Shown one piece after another: positions 1-8,183 of a stretch of 64,000 bases of DNA. The notes under the pieces are model-generated. The model did not search any database. It was not told the DNA's origin and worked only from the letters and a program-made list of their open reading frames with translations. The translations under genes were made by a program, and so were the position numbers. The number at the start of each line of letters is the position of its first letter. The first letter of the stretch is position 1. Origin of the DNA: Burkholderia sp. BCC1644 (GTDB lineage Bacteria > Pseudomonadota > Gammaproteobacteria > Burkholderiales > Burkholderiaceae); NCBI RefSeq assembly GCF_902833225.1, contig NZ_CADFEI010000008.1:310001-374000 (forward strand), written 5' to 3'.

Positions 1-262
1 CCGGCTTGCCGTTCGGCAGCGTGACCGGGAAGCGGTCGTTATAGCCGCGCACACCGCTCAGGTGACCGAGGTAGTGGTCGAACGAGCGGTTCTCCTGCAT
101 GAACACGACGATGTGCTGCACATCCTGGATCGTGCCCGTCACGGAATTCGGCTCGATCGCCAGCGCCTTGCGGATCGACTCGGGAAGCAGTGCGGTGGCG
201 GCGGTCGCGCCGGCGAGGCCGGCGGAGAACTTCAGAAAATCGCGTCGCGAATGGATGGCCAT
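1..262 (-). CDS. Phosphocholine-type phospholipase C, N-terminal part (gene runs off the window start)
   Basis: The first 87 codons of a gene on the minus strand are present; the rest lies before base 1. The N-terminus has a twin-arginine signal (SRRDFLKFSAG, residues about 5-15) followed by an alanine-rich hydrophobic stretch, so the product is exported folded through Tat. The mature start contains IVVFMQENRSFDHYLG, the hallmark metal-binding entry motif of the phosphoesterase family of bacterial phospholipases C (PlcN/PlcH type) and acid phosphatases. Such enzymes release phosphocholine from phosphatidylcholine in the periplasm or outside the cell. The ATG at 262 fits the Tat signal. A small lipoprotein gene lies 42 bp upstream on the same strand. 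Catalytic residues further in cannot be seen, so hemolytic and non-hemolytic forms cannot be told apart. Confidence 0.9.
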   Translation of the reverse strand, partial: MAIHSRRDFLKFSAGLAGATAATALLPESIRKALAIEPNSVTGTIQDVQHIVVFMQENRSFDHYLGHLSGVRGYNDRFPVTLPNGKP

Positions 263-304
263 GCTGGTTGCTCTTGATTGGATTTCTGGTGGAAACGGCC
301 GGGA

Positions 305-508
305 TCAGGAAGCGGGCGAGGATGCCGGTGCAGTGAAACCCGGCGGGCAGTGCATCTGCGCGGTGGCGACGACGGCGCCGCCGCACGCGGCCTTCTGCTG
401 CGCGACGGGCGCGGCGGGTGCAGTCAGGTCGTCGTTGCAGGCGCCGAGGAGTGCTGTCAGCGCGATCAGGCAAGCGACCGCGAAAGGCCGCAGGGCCGAC
501 TTTCGCAT
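305..508 (-). CDS. Small predicted lipoprotein upstream of the phospholipase C gene
   Basis: A 67-residue product starting at an ATG preceded by GGAGAA seven bases upstream. Residues 1-24 form a lipoprotein signal: basic start (MRKSALRPF), hydrophobic core and the lipobox LLGAC, with Cys24 as the lipidation site. The mature part is about 44 residues, proline/alanine rich, and holds two further cysteines (AACGG and HCPPG) that could form a disulfide. The gene lies 42 bp ahead of the phospholipase gene on the same strand, so the two are probably cotranscribed. No function is recognised; a chaperone or surface-anchoring role for the phospholipase is speculation. Confidence 0.6.
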   Translation of the reverse strand: MRKSALRPFAVACLIALTALLGACNDDLTAPAAPVAQQKAACGGAVVATAQMHCPPGFTAPASSPAS

Positions 509-704
509 AACGGTTCTCCGTGGGGGTGATGACGTGACACGGGCACGGGTGCGCACCGGTCATATCGACGGCGAGATGCTAAGTTCGACTTGTTACACGA
601 CGGTGTCGCGTGAAAGCGCAGCGTGATGTGCGCGCGAGCGGTGACGCGCGTGGAGGTGGCTGGAGCGTAATGCGATCGAAAGATTCGCACTGCTTCGGCA
701 TGTC

Positions 705-746
705 GACGTTGACGCCGACGCCGATGTCGATGTCGATGTCGATGCG
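705..746. repeat. Degenerate hexamer tandem repeat (gacgcc/gatgtc)
   Basis: Seven hexamers in a row starting at 705: gacgtt, gacgcc, gacgcc, gatgtc three times, gatgcg. The array lies in non-coding DNA, so length changes would not break a gene. Confidence 0.7.
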
Positions 747-802
747 ATCGAAGCCGGTCCGATTCGGCAGCGGTCGCGCGGGGAAGCGCGACGCGGTTTT
801 TT

Positions 803-830
803 CGGGCCGGCAGCCAAGGCAGCCGGCCCG
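803..830 (-). terminator. Perfect 9-bp inverted repeat downstream of liuD, possible terminator
   Basis: The arms cgggccggc (803-811) and gccggcccg (822-830) are exact complements around a 10-base loop, about 20 bp after the liuD stop. In the direction of liu transcription no U-run follows (the flanking run reads A), so it is not a textbook intrinsic terminator; it may mark the RNA end in another way. Confidence 0.35.
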
Positions 831-851
831 TTCACAGCGAGAAGGCGCGGT

Positions 852-2849
852 TCAGCCTTCCGCCATCATCAGCAACTGCGCGCCATCCGCGACCTGGTCG
901 CCGACGCCGTACAGCACTTCCGCGACGACGCCCGCGCTCGGCGCGCCGATCGTGTGCTCCATCTTCATCGCTTCCATCACGATCAGCGGCGTGCCCGCTT
1001 CGACCTTCTGGCCCGGCTCGACCAGCACCGCGATCACCTTGCCGGGCATCGGCGCGGTCAGGCGGCCGCCGCCCTGCTCCGCATCGCCCGCATGCGCGAG
1101 CAGGTTGCGCCATTCGAACGTCTCGGACGTGCCCTGCGTGAACACATGGAACGTGTCGCCGTCCGCATACACGCGGCCGCTGCTGCGCACACCGCCGAGC
1201 GTCACGTCGAAATCGAGCGGCGTGGCGCCGCGCGTCCATGCGAACGGCTGCGCGGCTTCGTCGCCGGTCGCGATACGTGCGCCGGCGCCATCGTCTTCGT
1301 ACGTGACCGTCAGGTCCGCTTCGCGATCGGCCGCATGCCATTCGAGCGTGCGGCGATAGCCGCCGTTCAGCCGCCAGTCCGGCAATGCGCCCCACGGCGA
1401 TGCCCCCTGAGCGGCCGCGCCGCGTTCACGCGCGAGCAGCGCAGCGCATGCGAGCGCGAGCGTCGCCCGCGGCGGTTGTTGCGGCGCGAACAGCGCATCG
1501 TGGTTGCGCTCGATCAGCCCGGTGTCGAGATCGGCCGACGCGAACGGTTCGCACGCGACGATCCGCTGCAGGAACGCGGCGTTCGTATGCAGGCCGACCA
1601 CCTCGCACGCACGCAGCGCCCGCAGCATCAGGCCCAGCGCTTCCGCGCGGTCCGCGCCGTGAACGATCAGCTTCGCGATCATCGGATCGTAAAACGGCGT
1701 GATCGCATCGCCCTCGCGCACGCCGCTGTCGACGCGCACCGCTGCGCCGATCGAGAACTCGACGCCAGCCGGCAGCCGCAAGTGTTTCAGCGTGCCCGTC
1801 GACGGCAAGAAGCCGCGCGCCGGGTTCTCCGCATAGAGACGCGCCTCGAGCGCATGGCCCTGCACGCGCAGCTCGTCCTGCTTCAGCGGCAGCGGCTCGC
1901 CGGACGCGACGCGCAGTTGCCATTCGACGAGATCGAGCCCGGTGACCATTTCGGTGACCGGATGCTCGACCTGCAGGCGCGTGTTCATTTCCATGAAGTA
2001 GAACGCGTCGCCCGTCATGATGAATTCGACGGTGCCCGCGCCGACATAGCCGACCGCACGCGCCGCCGCGACGGCCGCCTCGCCCATCGCACGGCGCAGG
2101 TCGTCGGGCAGGCCCGGCGCCGGCGCTTCCTCGAGCACCTTCTGGTGACGGCGCTGCACCGAGCAGTCGCGGTCGAACAGGTACACGGCATTGCCGAGCA
2201 TGTCGCCGAATACCTGCACTTCGACGTGGCGCGGGCGCGTCAGGTATTTCTCGATCAGCACGCGGTCGTTGCCGAAGCTGCTCGCGGCTTCGCGCTGGCA
2301 CGACGCGAGCGCCGCCGGGAATTCGTCGGAGCGCTCGACCACGCGCATCCCCTTGCCGCCACCGCCCGCGCTCGCCTTCAGCAGAACCGGATAGCCGATT
2401 TCGTCGGCTTCGCGATGCAGGTTGCCGGCATCCTGGTCGTCGCCGTGATAACCCGGCACGAGCGGCACGGCAGCCGCATGCATCAGCGCCTTCGCGGCGG
2501 CCTTCGAGCCCATCGCCGCGATCGCGTCGACCGGCGGCCCGATGAACACGATGCCCGCCGCCTCGCACGCATGCGCGAAATCCTCGTTCTCCGACAGAAA
2601 GCCGTAGCCGGGGTGGATCGCCTGCGCGCCGGTCGCGCGTGCGGCTTCGATGATGCGCTCGATGCGCAGGTAGCTGTCCGCGGCGGCCGAACCGCCGATG
2701 TGCACGGCTTCGTCGCATGCGGCCACGTGTTTCGCGTTCGCGTCCGCGTCGGAATAGACGGCGACGCTCGCGATCCCGAGACGTTTGCACGTCGCGGCGA
2801 CTCGGCACGCGATTTCGCCGCGGTTGGCGATCAGAATCTTGTCGAACAT
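852..2849 (-). CDS. liuD: 3-methylcrotonyl-CoA carboxylase alpha (biotin-carrying) subunit
   Basis: A 665-residue biotin-dependent carboxylase subunit. The N-terminal biotin carboxylase part opens with FDKILIANRGEIACRV, has the ATP-grasp loop GGGGKGMR near residue 165 and the EMNTRLQVEHPVTE motif near 290. The C-terminal biotinyl domain carries EAMKMEH, with the biotinylated lysine at about residue 629. It carboxylates biotin with ATP and bicarbonate and passes the carboxyl group to the LiuB subunit, which makes 3-methylglutaconyl-CoA in leucine breakdown. Acetyl- and propionyl-CoA carboxylase subunits share this architecture. The assignment to methylcrotonyl-CoA rests on the operon with isovaleryl-CoA dehydrogenase and methylglutaconyl-CoA hydratase. 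It is the last gene of the operon, 36 bp after liuC. Confidence 0.93.
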   Translation of the reverse strand: MFDKILIANRGEIACRVAATCKRLGIASVAVYSDADANAKHVAACDEAVHIGGSAAADSYLRIERIIEAARATGAQAIHPGYGFLSENEDFAHACEAAGIVFIGPPVDAIAAMGSKAAAKALMHAAAVPLVPGYHGDDQDAGNLHREADEIGYPVLLKASAGGGGKGMRVVERSDEFPAALASCQREAASSFGNDRVLIEKYLTRPRHVEVQVFGDMLGNAVYLFDRDCSVQRRHQKVLEEAPAPGLPDDLRRAMGEAAVAAARAVGYVGAGTVEFIMTGDAFYFMEMNTRLQVEHPVTEMVTGLDLVEWQLRVASGEPLPLKQDELRVQGHALEARLYAENPARGFLPSTGTLKHLRLPAGVEFSIGAAVRVDSGVREGDAITPFYDPMIAKLIVHGADRAEALGLMLRALRACEVVGLHTNAAFLQRIVACEPFASADLDTGLIERNHDALFAPQQPPRATLALACAALLARERGAAAQGASPWGALPDWRLNGGYRRTLEWHAADREADLTVTYEDDGAGARIATGDEAAQPFAWTRGATPLDFDVTLGGVRSSGRVYADGDTFHVFTQGTSETFEWRNLLAHAGDAEQGGGRLTAPMPGKVIAVLVEPGQKVEAGTPLIVMEAMKMEHTIGAPSAGVVAEVLYGVGDQVADGAQLLMMAEG

Positions 2850-2885
2850 GGCTTCGATGTCGTCCGGAGAGTGGGGGTCACGCGA

Positions 2886-3671
2886 TCATTCACGCCACGA
2901 CGGCGTGCGCTTTTCTAGGAAGGACGCGATCCCTTCGCGCGCTTCCGCGCCGGCGCGCGTCCGCGCGATCCAGTCGGCGGTCTGCTCGATCAGCGTCGCA
3001 TCGAGCGGGCGGCCGGCCACGTCGGCGACGAGCCGCTTGCACGCCTTCACCGCGTCGGGGCCGTTCGCGACGAGCGTCGCGGCCAGCTTCGCGACCGTTT
3101 CGTCGAGCGCATCGGCCGGCACCGCATCGTGAATGAAGCCAAGCGACGCCGCACGCGCGCTGTCGAACACCTCGGCCGTCGTGAAGTAACGGCGCGCCGC
3201 GCGTTCGCCCATCGCGCGCACGACGTACGGCGCGATCGTCGCGGGGATCAGCCCGAGCCGCGCTTCCGACAGGCAGAACTTCACGCCGTCGGCGGCAATC
3301 GCGATATCGGCCGCGGCCACCAGGCCCACCCCGCCCGCGTAGGCGTCGCCATGCACGCGGGCGATCACCGGCTTGCCGCAGCGATGAATCGCCTCGAGCA
3401 TCCGTGCGAGCTTGCGCGCATCGGCACGGTTCTCGTCGTCCGAGTAACCGGCCATCTTCTTCATCCAGTTCAGGTCCGCGCCCGCGCAGAACGCGGCGCC
3501 TTCCGCCGCGAGCACGATCGCGCGCACGCCTTCGTGCGCATCGAGCCATTCGAACGCCGTGGTCAGCTCGGCGATCGTCGTCTCGTTGAACGCGTTGCGC
3601 ACGTCGGGACGCGCGAGCGTGACGGTCGCCACACGGCCGGCTTCGCTTACCTTGATCGTTTCGTATCGCAT
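2886..3671 (-). CDS. liuC: 3-methylglutaconyl-CoA hydratase (enoyl-CoA hydratase family)
   Basis: A 261-residue crotonase-fold protein. The oxyanion-hole segment FCAGADLNWMKKM (about residues 61-73) and the second one, GDAYAGGVGLVAAADIAIA (about 109-127), are typical of crotonases. In the liu pathway it hydrates 3-methylglutaconyl-CoA to HMG-CoA. It lies 19 bp after liuB and 36 bp before liuD, with the start ATG preceded by GGGAGGA. The specific substrate is inferred from the operon, because enoyl-CoA hydratases are hard to tell apart by sequence alone. Confidence 0.88.
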   Translation of the reverse strand: MRYETIKVSEAGRVATVTLARPDVRNAFNETTIAELTTAFEWLDAHEGVRAIVLAAEGAAFCAGADLNWMKKMAGYSDDENRADARKLARMLEAIHRCGKPVIARVHGDAYAGGVGLVAAADIAIAADGVKFCLSEARLGLIPATIAPYVVRAMGERAARRYFTTAEVFDSARAASLGFIHDAVPADALDETVAKLAATLVANGPDAVKACKRLVADVAGRPLDATLIEQTADWIARTRAGAEAREGIASFLEKRTPSWRE

Positions 3672-3690
3672 CGGTCAGTCCTCCCGGGCG

Positions 3691-5298
3691 TTACATGCGG
3701 AACACGCCGAAGCGCGTGTCGTCGATCGGCGCGTTCATCGATGCGGCAAGGCCGAGGCCGAGCACGTCGCGCGTCTGCGCGGGATCGATCACGCCGTCGT
3801 CCCACAGCCGCGCGCTCGCGTAATACGGATGGCCCTGGCGCTCGTACTGGTCGCGAATCGGCTGCTTGAACGCTTCTTCTTCGTCGGTCGACCACGCACC
3901 GCCCTTCGCTTCGATGCCGTCGCGACGCACCGTCGCGAGCACCGACGCGGCCTGCTCGCCGCCCATCACCGAGATGCGCGCGTTCGGCCACATCCACAGG
4001 AAACGCGGGCCGAACGCGCGACCGCACATCCCGTAGTTGCCGGCGCCGAACGAGCCGCCGATGATCACCGTGAACTTCGGCACCTTCGCGTTCGACACGG
4101 CCGTCACCATCTTCGCGCCATGCCGCGCGATGCCTTCGTTCTCGTACTTGCGCCCGACCATGAATCCCGTGATGTTCTGCAGGAACACGAGCGGAATCTT
4201 GCGCTGGCAGCACAGCTCGATGAAATGCGCGCCCTTCACGGCCGACTCGGAGAACAGGATGCCGTTGTTCGCGACGATCCCGACCGGATGGCCCCAGATG
4301 TGCGCGAAGCCCGTGACGAGCGTCGTGCCGTAGCGCGCCTTGAATTCGTCGAACTCCGAATCGTCGACGATGCGTGCGATCACCTCGCGCACGTCGAACG
4401 GCTTGCGCGTATCGACCGGAATCACGCCGTACAGGCTTTTCGCGTCGTAGCGCGGCAGTTTCGGCTCGCGCAGCGCGACCGGCGACGCGATCTTCGGCGC
4501 GAGATGATCGACGATGTTGCGCGCGATCGACAGCGCATGCGCGTCGTTCTGCGCGAGATGGTCGGCCACGCCCGACAGGCGCGTGTGCACGTCGCCGCCG
4601 CCGAGATCCTCGGCGCTCACTTCCTCGCCGGTCGCGGCCTTCACGAGCGGCGGCCCGCCGAGGAAAATCGTGCCCTGCTCCTTCACGATGATCGACTCGT
4701 CGCTCATCGCCGGCACGTACGCGCCGCCGGCCGTGCACGAGCCCATCACGACGGCGATCTGCGCGATCCCCGCCGCCGACATCGTCGCCTGGTTGAAGAA
4801 GATGCGGCCGAAGTGGTCGCGATCGGGAAACACGTCGTCCTGGTTCGGCAGGTTCGCGCCGCCCGAATCGACGAGGTACACGCACGGCAGCCGGTTTTCC
4901 GCGGCGATTTCCTGCGCGCGCACGTGCTTCTTCACTGTGACCGGGTAGTACGTGCCGCCCTTGACGGTCGCGTCGTTGCACACGATCACGCACTCGCGGC
5001 CGGCGATCCGGCCGATCCCGGTGATGACGCCCGCGCCCGGCGCGTCGTCGTTGTACATGCCGTTCGCGGCGAGCTGCGAGAACTCGAGGAACGGCGCGCC
5101 CGGATCGAGCAGTTGCGCGATGCGGTCGCGCGGCAGCAGCTTGCCGCGCGACAGGTGCTTGTCGCGCGCGGCCTGGCCGCCACCCTGCGCAAGCTGTTCG
5201 ATCTTCGCGCGCAGATCGGCGACGACCGCCTCGAGCGCGGCGGCATTCGTGCGGAAGTCTTCCGAACGCGGGTTCAGTTTCGATTCGATGATCGGCAT
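3691..5298 (-). CDS. liuB: 3-methylcrotonyl-CoA carboxylase beta (carboxyltransferase) subunit
   Basis: A 535-residue carboxyltransferase of the acyl-CoA carboxylase beta family, the usual length for this subunit. It shows the N-terminal half with [18 protein letters not shown] and the glycine-rich acyl-CoA and carboxybiotin pockets [16 protein letters not shown] and [16 protein letters not shown]. These oxyanion-forming segments are those of methylcrotonyl/geranyl-CoA carboxylases. It transfers the carboxyl group from LiuD-bound biotin to 3-methylcrotonyl-CoA. The gene is 31 bp after liuA and 19 bp before liuC. Length and the neighbouring isovaleryl-CoA dehydrogenase favour MccB over the citronellol-pathway AtuC. 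Confidence 0.93.
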   Translation of the reverse strand: MPIIESKLNPRSEDFRTNAAALEAVVADLRAKIEQLAQGGGQAARDKHLSRGKLLPRDRIAQLLDPGAPFLEFSQLAANGMYNDDAPGAGVITGIGRIAGRECVIVCNDATVKGGTYYPVTVKKHVRAQEIAAENRLPCVYLVDSGGANLPNQDDVFPDRDHFGRIFFNQATMSAAGIAQIAVVMGSCTAGGAYVPAMSDESIIVKEQGTIFLGGPPLVKAATGEEVSAEDLGGGDVHTRLSGVADHLAQNDAHALSIARNIVDHLAPKIASPVALREPKLPRYDAKSLYGVIPVDTRKPFDVREVIARIVDDSEFDEFKARYGTTLVTGFAHIWGHPVGIVANNGILFSESAVKGAHFIELCCQRKIPLVFLQNITGFMVGRKYENEGIARHGAKMVTAVSNAKVPKFTVIIGGSFGAGNYGMCGRAFGPRFLWMWPNARISVMGGEQAASVLATVRRDGIEAKGGAWSTDEEEAFKQPIRDQYERQGHPYYASARLWDDGVIDPAQTRDVLGLGLAASMNAPIDDTRFGVFRM

Positions 5299-5329
5299 CG
5301 ACGGGGCTCCGTTCGCGTGACGTGGGGCG

Positions 5330-6511
5330 TTACATCGTTTCCGCGAACAGCTCGCGGCCGATCAGCATCCGGCGGATTTCACTCGTGCCGGCGCCGATCT
5401 CGTACAGCTTCGCATCGCGCCACAGGCGCCCGACCGGGTATTCGTTGATGTAGCCGTTGCCGCCGAGGATCTGGATCGCCTCGCCGGCCATCCACGTCGC
5501 CTTCTCGGCCGTGTAGAGGATCACGCCCGCGCAATCCTTGCGCACCTGGCGGATGTGGTCGCTGCCGGCGGAATCGAGATGGCGGCCGACCGCGTACAGG
5601 TAGGCGCGGCATGCCTGGAACGTGGTGTACATGTCGGCGACCTTGCCCTGGATCAGCTGGAATTCGCCGATCGACTGGCCGAACTGCTTGCGGTCGTGGA
5701 TATACGGCACCACGGCGTCGAGGCACGCGGCCATGATGCCCGTCGGGCCGCCCGACAGCACCGCGCGCTCGTAGTCGAGGCCGCTCATCAGCACCTTCAC
5801 GCCGCCGTTCAACTGGCCGAGGATGTTCTCTTCCGGCACTTCGACGTCCTGGAACACCAGCTCGCCCGTGTGCGAGCCGCGCATGCCGAGCTTGTCGAGC
5901 TTCTGCGCGACCGAGAAGCCCTTCATCCCCTTCTCGACGATGAACGCGGTGATGCCGCGCGAGTTGGCTTCGATGTCGGTCTTCGCGTAGACGACGAGCG
6001 TGTCGCAATCGGGGCCGTTGGTGATCCACATCTTCGTGCCGTTCAGCACGTAGCGGTCGCCACGCTTGTCGGCGCGCAGCTTCATGCTGACGACGTCGGA
6101 GCCTGCGTTCGGCTCGCTCATCGCGAGCGCGCCGATGTGTTCGCCCGACACGAGCTTCGGCAGGTATTTCTGTTTCTGCGCTTCGGTGCCGTTGCGGTGG
6201 ATCTGGTTCACGCACAGGTTCGAGTGCGCGCCGTACGACAGGCCGATCGACGCCGATGCACGCGAGATCTCTTCCATCGCGACCATGTGCGCGGTGTAGC
6301 CCATGTTCGCGCCGCCGTACTCCTCGGCCACCGTCATGCCGAGCACGCCGAGATCGCCGAACTTCTTCCACAGATCCATCGGAAACTGGTCGGTGCGGTC
6401 GACCTCCGCCGCGCGCGGCGTGATTTCCTTCGCCGTAAACGTCGCGACGGCGTCGCGCAGCATCTCGATGTCTTCACCGAGCATGAATTGCACGCCGGGC
6501 AGGTTGATCAT
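5330..6511 (-). CDS. liuA: Isovaleryl-CoA dehydrogenase
   Basis: A 393-residue acyl-CoA dehydrogenase. FAD-binding signatures are [18 protein letters not shown] (about 128-145) and the [20 protein letters not shown] segment near 350. The catalytic base is at Glu248 in [11 protein letters not shown], the position used by isovaleryl-CoA dehydrogenases; short- and medium-chain enzymes carry it near the C-terminus. It oxidises isovaleryl-CoA to 3-methylcrotonyl-CoA, the entry reaction of this operon. It is the first gene, with a strong GGAGGAGA ribosome site. The leader carries a TGAG-N5-CTCA palindrome that is also found in front of the divergent TetR gene, which suggests that regulator controls it. 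Confidence 0.94.
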   Translation of the reverse strand: MINLPGVQFMLGEDIEMLRDAVATFTAKEITPRAAEVDRTDQFPMDLWKKFGDLGVLGMTVAEEYGGANMGYTAHMVAMEEISRASASIGLSYGAHSNLCVNQIHRNGTEAQKQKYLPKLVSGEHIGALAMSEPNAGSDVVSMKLRADKRGDRYVLNGTKMWITNGPDCDTLVVYAKTDIEANSRGITAFIVEKGMKGFSVAQKLDKLGMRGSHTGELVFQDVEVPEENILGQLNGGVKVLMSGLDYERAVLSGGPTGIMAACLDAVVPYIHDRKQFGQSIGEFQLIQGKVADMYTTFQACRAYLYAVGRHLDSAGSDHIRQVRKDCAGVILYTAEKATWMAGEAIQILGGNGYINEYPVGRLWRDAKLYEIGAGTSEIRRMLIGRELFAETM

Positions 6512-6553
6512 GTCTCCTCCGTCTCCAGAAAGTGTGTCGCACTCACCGATTTC

Positions 6554-6566
6554 TGAGTTTCGCTCA
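6554..6566. promoter_or_regulatory. Palindrome TGAG-N5-CTCA upstream of liuA, likely TetR operator
   Basis: tgagtttcgctca lies 43 bp upstream of the liuA start. A second palindrome of the same form (tgagtgacactca) is at 6655-6667, and a half-conserved copy (gtgtgtcgcactca read on plus) lies near 6531-6544. Repeated occurrence between two divergent genes points to a shared regulator. Confidence 0.6.
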
Positions 6567-6654
6567 AATCGAATGAATGCACCTATTCATTAACCAATGC
6601 AGCGGAAATTTTGCACAGTTTCGCGCCTCGTCGGGTGCGGCGTCAATAGTTTTT

Positions 6655-6667
6655 TGAGTGACACTCA
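6655..6667. promoter_or_regulatory. Perfect palindrome TGAGTGACACTCA at the TetR gene start, likely autoregulatory operator
   Basis: A 13-bp perfect palindrome with a central A. It overlaps a possible GTG start at 6658, which argues that translation begins downstream, at ATG 6682. It matches the liuA-proximal site at 6554-6566 in its TGAG and CTCA half-sites. Confidence 0.65.
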
Positions 6668-6681
6668 GATATCATGCGCTC

Positions 6682-7428
6682 ATGACAGCCGCTACCGCCG
6701 ACACCATGACCGACACCGTCAAAGCCGACCGCGCCGACGCGCCGCGCGCGCCCGCCGGGCGCAAATCCCAGCAGCGCGTGCAGGACATTCTGCGCGCCGG
6801 TCGTGAAGTGTTCGCCGAAAAAGGTTACGAGCATGCGACGGCCGCCGAGATCGCGCAGCGTGTGGGCGTGTCGGAGGCGACGGTGTTCAGCTACTTCCGC
6901 GGCAAGCGCGAGCTGTGCGCCCGCGTGATCGCCGACTGGTACGACGAAATCATCGCCGCGTTCGAGCATGGGATGCCGCAGGATGCGTCGGTGCAGCAGC
7001 AGTTCGCGTTCATCGTGCGCACCCACCTGCGGCTGATGCTGGTGAACGGCACGGGGCTGTGCGCGCTGGTGCTGTCGGAAGGCCGCGCGAAGCAGCACGC
7101 GCTGAGCGACGAGCTCACCGCGCTGCAGCGCCGCTACACGGCGCCGCTGATGGACGTGCTCGCGCGCGGCCAGGCGGCCGGGCAGGTGCGCGCGGACCTG
7201 CCGCTGAGCCTGCTGCGCTCGATGGTGTTCGGGCCGATCGAGCACGTGCTGTGGGATGCGATCCTCGGGCACCGCAAGCTCGATACGGAAACGACGGCCG
7301 CGCAGCTGGTCGACATGCTGTGGGCCGCCGTGCAGCCGCCGGCGCCGGAACAGGCGGCGCTCGTGCGCTTCAGGAACGAAGTCGCGGAAGCCGTGCGGCG
7401 GCTGGAAGGCGAAAGCACGCGCGCGTGA
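6682..7428 (+). CDS. TetR-family regulator, probable controller of the liu operon
   Basis: A 248-residue regulator from the chosen ATG. An N-terminal tail of about 30 residues precedes a TetR helix-turn-helix: ILRAGREVFAEKGYEHATAA then IAQRVGVSEATVFSYFRGKR, the canonical recognition helix. The C-terminal part is a helical ligand and dimer domain. It is divergent from liuA with matching palindromes between them, so control of the liu genes, perhaps with an acyl-CoA ligand, is inferred. Many proteobacteria control liu genes with a MerR-type LiuR; here the neighbour is TetR. An in-frame GTG at 6658 would add eight residues but sits inside the palindrome. No clear ribosome site precedes either start. 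Confidence 0.82.
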   Translation: MTAATADTMTDTVKADRADAPRAPAGRKSQQRVQDILRAGREVFAEKGYEHATAAEIAQRVGVSEATVFSYFRGKRELCARVIADWYDEIIAAFEHGMPQDASVQQQFAFIVRTHLRLMLVNGTGLCALVLSEGRAKQHALSDELTALQRRYTAPLMDVLARGQAAGQVRADLPLSLLRSMVFGPIEHVLWDAILGHRKLDTETTAAQLVDMLWAAVQPPAPEQAALVRFRNEVAEAVRRLEGESTRA

Positions 7429-7494
7429 CGCGCGGCAGGCAGCGCGCCCGCCGCCCGGTCACCGCCTCCCGCTGTCGCGCGGGGCTCGGGGCCG

Positions 7495-7983
7495 CTACGA
7501 CTCCTCGCTGACGCGCAGCGGCGCGCGGCTTTGCTCGTTGTTCAAATGGACGAACTTGCGCAACAGGCGCACCAGTTCCTGCGAATCGTCCTCTCCCATC
7601 CCGTCGAACAGGCCGGCGCGCAGCTCCTTCACCGACGGAATCAGGTGCGTGAGCAGTTCGACGCCAGCCGGCGTCAGCAACAAGCGGCGCTGACGTCGCG
7701 GCAGCACTTCGCGCACGATCAATCCTTTCGCTTCGAGCCGCACCGCGAGATCCGCGGTCGTCGACGTGTCGAGCGCCACCCGCTGCGCGAGCGTCACCTG
7801 ATCGAGCCCCGGGCACTCGTAGAGCATCCGCAGGACCGCGTACTGCACCGGTGTCACGTCCCGGCCCAGCTTCTCGTAGAACATCGCAACCGCGATCTGG
7901 TGTGCGCGCCGGATCAGGTGCCCGGGTTCGTCGTACAGATCGAGCGGGAAAGCCGGCGCGTCGGCGGGATTCGTTTTTTCCAT
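7495..7983 (-). CDS. MarR-family regulator of the adjacent aromatic-acid cluster
   Basis: A 162-residue winged-helix protein. The DNA-binding part (about residues 50-110) reads VTPVQYAVLRMLYECPGLDQ, then VTLAQRVALDTSTTADLAVR and the wing LPRRQRRLLLTPAG. The order and spacing are those of MarR. It is divergent from the Rieske oxygenase gene, and the intergenic region has the palindrome ACTGAAT-ctc-ATTCAGT. MarR proteins in such places usually repress aromatic catabolism and release DNA on binding the aromatic acid or its CoA ester. The start is placed at the ATG giving MEKTNPADAP; a longer frame upstream would run through the operator and lacks MarR-like sequence. Confidence 0.85.
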   Translation of the reverse strand: MEKTNPADAPAFPLDLYDEPGHLIRRAHQIAVAMFYEKLGRDVTPVQYAVLRMLYECPGLDQVTLAQRVALDTSTTADLAVRLEAKGLIVREVLPRRQRRLLLTPAGVELLTHLIPSVKELRAGLFDGMGEDDSQELVRLLRKFVHLNNEQSRAPLRVSEES

Positions 7984-8109
7984 GAATGAGTCGATGACAT
8001 AGGCGACGCGCGCCGGTTGCGCGCGCCGACGGCATGGCGCTGCCTCGCACCATTTCCCGGGGAAAACCAGTATACCGCTCGCCTTGCTCCAGCCAATCTC
8101 AATGAGTAC

Positions 8110-8126
8110 ACTGAATCTCATTCAGT
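8110..8126. promoter_or_regulatory. Palindrome ACTGAAT-CTC-ATTCAGT, likely MarR operator
   Basis: Perfect 7-bp arms with a 3-base spacer between the divergent MarR and oxygenase genes, embedded in the partly symmetric stretch gtacactgaat/attcagtacac. Size and place are typical for a MarR dimer site. Confidence 0.6.
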
Positions 8127-8183
8127 ACACGGAATGAAGAGATGCCGCGTACCGGCGGCATCGACCTGAAGGAGACGACGAAC

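Larger units (their letters stand above)
509..851. other. Intergenic stretch between the lipoprotein gene and liuD
   Basis: 343 bp without a convincing gene. It should hold the promoter of the phospholipase/lipoprotein pair (at the low end) and the 3' end of the liu transcript (at the high end). I see a degenerate hexamer repeat at 705-746 and an inverted repeat at 803-830. No clear Pho box or sigma-70 promoter could be picked. Confidence 0.6.

Noticed and set aside
509-620. Possible Pho box upstream of the phospholipase C pair
   Set aside because: Phosphate control would fit, but I could not find two CTGTCAT-like repeats at the right spacing.
954-2918. A plus-strand open frame of over 650 codons opposite liuD
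   Set aside because: It is Arg/His-rich, has no family features and mirrors the codon bias of liuD on the other strand; typical of high-GC DNA.
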